Program-made: the position numbers and the translations under genes
DNA from: Candidatus Accumulibacter aalborgensis
GTDB taxonomy: Bacteria; Pseudomonadota; Gammaproteobacteria; Burkholderiales; Rhodocyclaceae
Direction of reading: 5' to 3'
NCBI RefSeq assembly: GCF_900089955.1
Contig: NZ_FLQX01000035.1
Coordinates: 62,001-126,000, forward strand
DNA: 64,000 nucleotides
Shown: positions 60,348 through 64,000 of the stretch, piece after piece
How positions within the stretch are numbered: position 1 is the first letter of the stretch
How the letters are laid out: each line of letters opens with the position of its first letter
Notes under the pieces: model-generated
The model's input: the letters and a program-made list of their open reading frames with translations, nothing else
Database searches by the model: none
What the model was told of the DNA's origin: nothing

Positions 60348-60725
60348 ATGAACATCCAACCCACGGTCGACTCTAGACCGCTACAGGGCAACCCGGCGGT
60401 CAGCAGTGCGACACGGGACGTCAAGACACCCGGCGAAGCCTCGCTCAGGGCGCTCAAGGCAGTCGAGCCGACGCAGTCGCCGCAGGCGGTTCAGCCAACT
60501 GACCGGGCAAAGCTGGAAGCGGCGACGCAAAGCGTTCGCGAGTTTGTCGAACCGATCAACAGCAATCTGGAATTCAGCGTGGACCACGATACCGGGGAGA
60601 CGGTCGTCAAGATCATCGACCGCGCGACAAAGGAAGTGATTCGCCAGATGCCTTCGGAAGAAATGCTCGCCGTGGCCAAGGCGCTCGACAGCATCAAGGG
60701 GCTGTTTGTCAAGCAGACAGCCTGA
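60348..60725 (+). CDS. flaG: FlaG family flagellar protein
   Basis: A 125-aa protein. The first 60 residues are disordered; the C-terminal part (NLEFSVDHDTGETVVKIIDR, EVIRQMPSEEMLAVAKAL) is the FlaG domain. It affects filament length in relatives. AAGGAGGA precedes the ATG. It follows fliC and precedes fliD. Confidence 0.92.
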   Translation: MNIQPTVDSRPLQGNPAVSSATRDVKTPGEASLRALKAVEPTQSPQAVQPTDRAKLEAATQSVREFVEPINSNLEFSVDHDTGETVVKIIDRATKEVIRQMPSEEMLAVAKALDSIKGLFVKQTA

Positions 60726-60780
60726 CGCGTCCCTCGCTGAGAAGCGGTGAATGAATCACCGAATCGTGATTCGATGTTTC

Positions 60781-60868
60781 GTCATTCCCGCGCATGCGGG
60801 AATCGTTTTATCGTTTTGAAGAAAACAAATGTCTACGCTGTGGATTCCCGCATACGCGGGAATGACGG
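60781..60868. repeat. pair of inverted ATTCCC-N8-GGGAAT palindromes (dRS3-like)
   Basis: ATTCCCGCGCATGCGGGAAT at 60784-60803 and ATTCCCGCATACGCGGGAAT at 60844-60863 are each 20-bp palindromes of the Neisseria-type dRS3 pattern. Together they form a larger inverted repeat (GTCATTCCCGCG at the left, CGCGGGAATGAC at the right) around about 40 bp, in the flaG-fliD gap. It looks like a small mobile-type repeat element. Confidence 0.75.
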
Positions 60869-60895
60869 TTTAGTTGCGCTGCGCAGGAGAGAATC

Positions 60896-62302
60896 ATGGC
60901 AACTTCCTCATCGGGCATCGACGTAAACAGCATCGTCAGCCAGTTGATGACGGTGGAACAACGCCCGCTGACCGTCCTGAAAACCAAGGAAGCGGGCTTT
61001 CAGGCCAAGATCTCGGCGCTCGGCTCACTCAAGAGCGTCGTTTCGGCGCTGCAGACGGCCGCCGGCAACCTCGTTCCGGTGACCGGCACGACCGCCACGC
61101 AAAAATTCTCGGTCTTCAAGACCACGGTCGGCGACGCGACGATCGCTTCGGCGACCTCCTCATCGAGCGCCGTTGCCGGCACGTATAGCCTTGAAGTGAA
61201 TCAGTTGGCAAAACAGCACAGCATCGCCACGTCCACGGTGGCAACCCCATTCTCGGGGACCGACGGCACGCTGACCACCGGCGGCACGCTGACCATCAGG
61301 CTCGACGCTCAGGCCGGTTCGGCGACGCCGAGCAAGACCACCGATGTGACGATTGCCGACGGTGCGACACCGGAGGCCATTCGGGATGCGATCAACAAGG
61401 CCAGCGCCGGTGTTTCGGCGGTGGTGATCAACGGCACCGCCGGCCAGCAACTTCTCCTGACTGGCGACACTGCCGGCAGCAACCAGTTCATCAAGCTCTC
61501 GGGAGTCGCTGGCCTGGCCTACGACCCGAACCTGCCTCCCTCCCCGCTTACCGACCCCTTTGCCCAGTCGCAGGCTGCGCAGGGTTCGGCCTTCAAGCTC
61601 AATGGTATCGCTGCGACAGCAACCACCAACACCGTGACCACGGCCATCGACGGTATCACCCTCACCCTGCTCAAAGGCCCGGAAGCACCGGCGACATCGC
61701 TCAGCACGACGCTGACGATCAGCAAGGACAATAGCAGTCTGACGACTGGAGTCACGGCACTGGTCAAGGCGTTCAACGATTTCAACACCACTGCCACCAG
61801 CCTCGGCAATTACAATGCAACGACCAAGGTGGCCGCCGTGCTCAACGGCGACAGCACGCTGCGCGGAGCACAGGCTGCCTTCCAGACGTTGCTCGGCAAG
61901 GTCCCTGCTGAACTCTCCACGGCTACCCTGCAGCACCTTTCGGACATCGGCGTCAGCCTGCAGAAGGACGGCAAGCTCACCGTCGATTCGACCAAGCTGA
62001 GCGCGGCGATCGCCAGCGACTTCACCGGCGTCGCCAACCTCGTCTCCGCCTATGGCAGCGCCTTCAAGGCCGCCGCCGACGGACTGGTCGCTGCCGGCGG
62101 CCTGATTGCCGCCCGTAGCGATGGGCTGAGTGCGTCGATCGTGAGCCTCGGCAAGCAATCCGACGTGATAACGCAACGACTGACAGAGATCGAAAAGCGC
62201 TATCGCAGTCAGTTCACGGCCCTCGACGTGCTGCTCACCGGGATGAGCAAGACCAGCGATTACCTCACGCAGCAGCTCGCCAACCTGCCCAAGATCAGCT
62301 AG
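60896..62302 (+). CDS. fliD: flagellar hook-associated protein 2 (filament cap) FliD
   Basis: A 468-aa protein. The N-terminal SSGIDVNSIVSQLMTVEQRPL and C-terminal ITQRLTEIEKRYRSQFTALD, LTGMSKTSDYLTQQLANL are the FliD hallmarks. It caps the filament and helps flagellin fold. A repeat pair separates it from flaG. The fliS gene follows after 9 bp. Confidence 0.95.
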   Translation: MATSSSGIDVNSIVSQLMTVEQRPLTVLKTKEAGFQAKISALGSLKSVVSALQTAAGNLVPVTGTTATQKFSVFKTTVGDATIASATSSSSAVAGTYSLEVNQLAKQHSIATSTVATPFSGTDGTLTTGGTLTIRLDAQAGSATPSKTTDVTIADGATPEAIRDAINKASAGVSAVVINGTAGQQLLLTGDTAGSNQFIKLSGVAGLAYDPNLPPSPLTDPFAQSQAAQGSAFKLNGIAATATTNTVTTAIDGITLTLLKGPEAPATSLSTTLTISKDNSSLTTGVTALVKAFNDFNTTATSLGNYNATTKVAAVLNGDSTLRGAQAAFQTLLGKVPAELSTATLQHLSDIGVSLQKDGKLTVDSTKLSAAIASDFTGVANLVSAYGSAFKAAADGLVAAGGLIAARSDGLSASIVSLGKQSDVITQRLTEIEKRYRSQFTALDVLLTGMSKTSDYLTQQLANLPKIS

Positions 62303-62311
62303 GAGTGTTCA

Positions 62312-62725
62312 ATGTTCGGAAATGCACGTAACGCGATTTCAGCGTATCAGAAGGTCGAGGTTGACCTGGCCATCGAAGTCGCCGACCCGCACCGACTGGT
62401 CCTGTTGCTCTTCGCCGGCGCGCAGGCGGCGATCGGCAAGGCGCGCGCCGCCATGGAGCAGCAACAGATTGCCGCCAAAGGGGAAGCCGTTTCCAAAGCC
62501 ATCGATATCATCGCCAACGGCCTCAGGGTGAGCCTGGACCTGGAAAAAGGTGGCGAGATCGCCGAGCGGCTCGATGCGCTCTATGAGTACCTGGTGCTGC
62601 GCCTACTGCGCGCCAACCTGAACAACGACCTGCGCGCGCTGGAAGAAGTTTCGGGTTTGCTCGAAGAGATTCATGGCGCCTGGCGAGCGATTGCACCCGG
62701 CGCGCGGCAACAGGCCAGCGGATGA
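62312..62725 (+). CDS. fliS: flagellin chaperone FliS
   Basis: A 137-aa helical protein. NAISAYQKVEVDLAIEVADP, then HRLVLLLFAGAQAAIGKARA and LNNDLRALEEVSGLLEEIHG match FliS. It binds flagellin C-termini in the cytoplasm before export. Its stop overlaps the next start (ATGA). Confidence 0.95.
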   Translation: MFGNARNAISAYQKVEVDLAIEVADPHRLVLLLFAGAQAAIGKARAAMEQQQIAAKGEAVSKAIDIIANGLRVSLDLEKGGEIAERLDALYEYLVLRLLRANLNNDLRALEEVSGLLEEIHGAWRAIAPGARQQASG

Positions 62726-63024
62726 GCGAGTCTCTGGTCGCGCTCGAGGAACTGTTGGCGCTGTCAGAAGCGATGGTCAGCGCGGCAGCGGCCGAAGACT
62801 GGGAGAATCTGGCCAGCCGCGAAGCGGAACGTCGCGCCCTGGCAGACCGTCTACCGGCCGATCTGACGGCCAGCCTCGCGGCAACCGCGCAGCCGCGCGC
62901 GCGCCTCCTGATCGCCGCTTGCCAGCGCTGTGAGGCAAGCATTCGCCCGTTGGTCGAGGCTCGCCTGGACGATCTGCGCGTCGTTCTGCGCGCCGTGCGC
63001 GGCCCAGCGCTGCCGCTGCAATGA
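62722..63024 (+). CDS. fliT: FliT-like flagellar chaperone
   Basis: A 100-aa helical protein (SLVALEELLALSEAMVSAAA, ASREAERRALADRLPADL). Size, position after fliS and helical content match FliT-type chaperones of FliD; sequence conservation in this family is low, so the call is mostly from context. It overlaps fliS by 4 bp and the next gene by 4 bp. Confidence 0.75.
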   Translation: MSESLVALEELLALSEAMVSAAAAEDWENLASREAERRALADRLPADLTASLAATAQPRARLLIAACQRCEASIRPLVEARLDDLRVVLRAVRGPALPLQ

Positions 63025-64000
63025 TCAGCGTCGACCTCGCCAACCGCCTGCAACCGGGCGCCGACCCGGCTTTGCGGCCGGCTTTGCCGGCCCAGGAGAT
63101 CACCGACAAACTGTCCGGGCTGGTTGCCGGGCAGAGGCTGCTGGCACAAATCGAGTCGCTGATGCCCAATGGCAGCTACCGCGCACTGATCAACCAGCGT
63201 AGCGTCACCCTCGCCCTGCCTTTTGCCGCCAAGACGGGCGACTCGATCGAACTCGAGGTCACCGAGAGCGACGGCAAGCTGACCCTGGCCGTCGTGGCAC
63301 GCGAGGCAGCAGGGGCCGGGAAGGCGGGCAACGAATCGGCCACCACCAGCTTGAGCCGCACCGGACAACTGATCAGCAATCTGCTCGTGGGTAATCGCGA
63401 CGCCAAAGGTGGACCTGCAGCATTGCCGCTGAACGGTAACCAGCCGATTGCGGCCGCGCCACCGACCAGCGCACAGGCCCTGCAACCGCTGCTGGAACAG
63501 GCGATCACGCAGAGCGGCATGTTTTACGAAGCGCATCAGGCGGAATGGGTCGAGGGCCGTTACAGCAAGGAACAGTTGCTGCAGGAACCGCAAGGCAGGC
63601 TGGCCCCGCAGGTACCGACCCAGGAACTCCCGGCCCCGCCGGGATCCCCGGCGGCTGGCGCAGCGCGCAGCATGGCCAGTGCAGTCCTTGACGGAGCACC
63701 GATGCCGATGAAGTTCGCCGAGGAGAATACCGCGCCGATGCCGATCAAGTTCGCCGACGCGAATGCCGCCACGATCCAGCCTGGCCAGGTCGACCAACCC
63801 GTCGCCCCGCAGGCACAGGCACTCGTCCGGCCAGGTGCGATCCCCGACAACGCGCCGGTGCCGATCAAGTCCACCGAGGCGAATACCGGTACCATCCAGC
63901 GTGGCCAGGTGGTCGATCAACCCGTCGCCCCGCAGGCACAGGCGATCGTTCAGCAGCAACTCGAAGCTTTCGCGACGCAGAGTTTTTCCTGGCAAGGACA
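63021..64000 (+). CDS. FliK-like flagellar hook-length control protein (3' end outside window)
   Basis: The ATG at 63021 (MISVDLANRLQPGADPALRP) overlaps fliT by 4 bp; the frame stays open to the window end (326 codons). An early folded part is followed by SGMFYEAHQAEWVEGRYSKE (about residue 165), the segment found in FliK-type proteins of betaproteobacteria. Then comes a Pro/Ala/Gln-rich repetitive linker. The C-terminal domain is not in view. FliK measures hook length and switches export to filament proteins. Confidence 0.75.
   Translation, partial: MISVDLANRLQPGADPALRPALPAQEITDKLSGLVAGQRLLAQIESLMPNGSYRALINQRSVTLALPFAAKTGDSIELEVTESDGKLTLAVVAREAAGAGKAGNESATTSLSRTGQLISNLLVGNRDAKGGPAALPLNGNQPIAAAPPTSAQALQPLLEQAITQSGMFYEAHQAEWVEGRYSKEQLLQEPQGRLAPQVPTQELPAPPGSPAAGAARSMASAVLDGAPMPMKFAEENTAPMPIKFADANAATIQPGQVDQPVAPQAQALVRPGAIPDNAPVPIKSTEANTGTIQRGQVVDQPVAPQAQAIVQQQLEAFATQSFSWQG
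63708..63960 (+). repeat. tandem repeats coding the FliK-like linker
   Basis: Two imperfect units of about 125 bp code for PMPIKFADANAATIQPGQ then QPVAPQAQA, and PVPIKSTEANTGTIQRGQ then QPVAPQAQA. A shorter half-unit (PMPMKFAEENT) precedes them. Repeat number probably varies between strains. Confidence 0.65.

Overview
The window is a high-G+C chromosomal segment of a betaproteobacterium. The intact rpoS-nlpD-pcm-surE operon (transcribed surE to rpoS), the bamC-dapA pair, the moxR/DUF58/tgpA block, ffh next to ypjD, and a fliC-flaG-fliD-fliS-fliT flagellar run point to Rhodocyclales, probably an Accumulibacter-like organism. That placement is inferred from gene content and protein wording, not from a database search. 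I saw no rRNA, tRNA or CRISPR array.

Layout. 1-4.3 kb: 2-oxoacid:acceptor oxidoreductase genes (ferredoxin/flavoprotein partner, korA-like, korB-like), then phosphatidylserine decarboxylase. 4.4-9.3 kb: uncharacterised small genes, a LysE-type exporter, an unusual alpha carbonic anhydrase and an exported beta-propeller. 9.3-11.8 kb: a Card1-like CARF nuclease (DUF1887) in an operon with DUF3422, with no CRISPR genes in sight. 11.9-22 kb: an envelope/stress island of small genes (BON, encapsulated-ferritin-like, DUF883, DUF3309, lmo0937-type, coiled-coil, CHRD, PRC-barrel), a Crp-type regulator, a large hybrid kinase with its response regulator, and a ferritin-like protein. 22-24.4 kb: a mosaic of broken gene copies, then a PIN toxin-antitoxin pair. 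24.7-27.9 kb: a decayed trypsin/NTPase/membrane conflict-type locus. 28.1-32.8 kb: a compact putative phenolic-lipid cluster (type III PKS, methyltransferase, flavoprotein, ACP, ketosynthase). 33.6-37.2 kb: a HisKA_2 kinase coupled to a REC-PAS-PAS-GGDEF-EAL protein. 37.2-40.3 kb: small exported proteins and lipoproteins, including a collagen-like one. 40.3-57 kb: mostly housekeeping. 57.3-58.1 kb: an orphan-looking VapC and CsbD. 58.4-64 kb: flagellin with a sigma-28-type promoter, flaG, fliD, fliS, fliT-like, and the start of a fliK-like gene.

The most notable cross-cutting observation is a near-palindromic 22-bp element (half-sites GTCTGTRCG and CGYACAGAC around a short centre). It occurs at seven intergenic places, each about 95-190 bp upstream of a small stress- or envelope-type gene (DUF883, lmo0937-type, coiled-coil, a 59-aa membrane protein, an exported protein, a glycine-zipper lipoprotein, CsbD). 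It looks like the operator of an undescribed stress regulon. Other strong points are the orphan Card1-like nuclease, an ACP-ketosynthase pseudogene that is a deleted copy of the intact cluster 6 kb away, and the decaying trypsin/NTPase locus.
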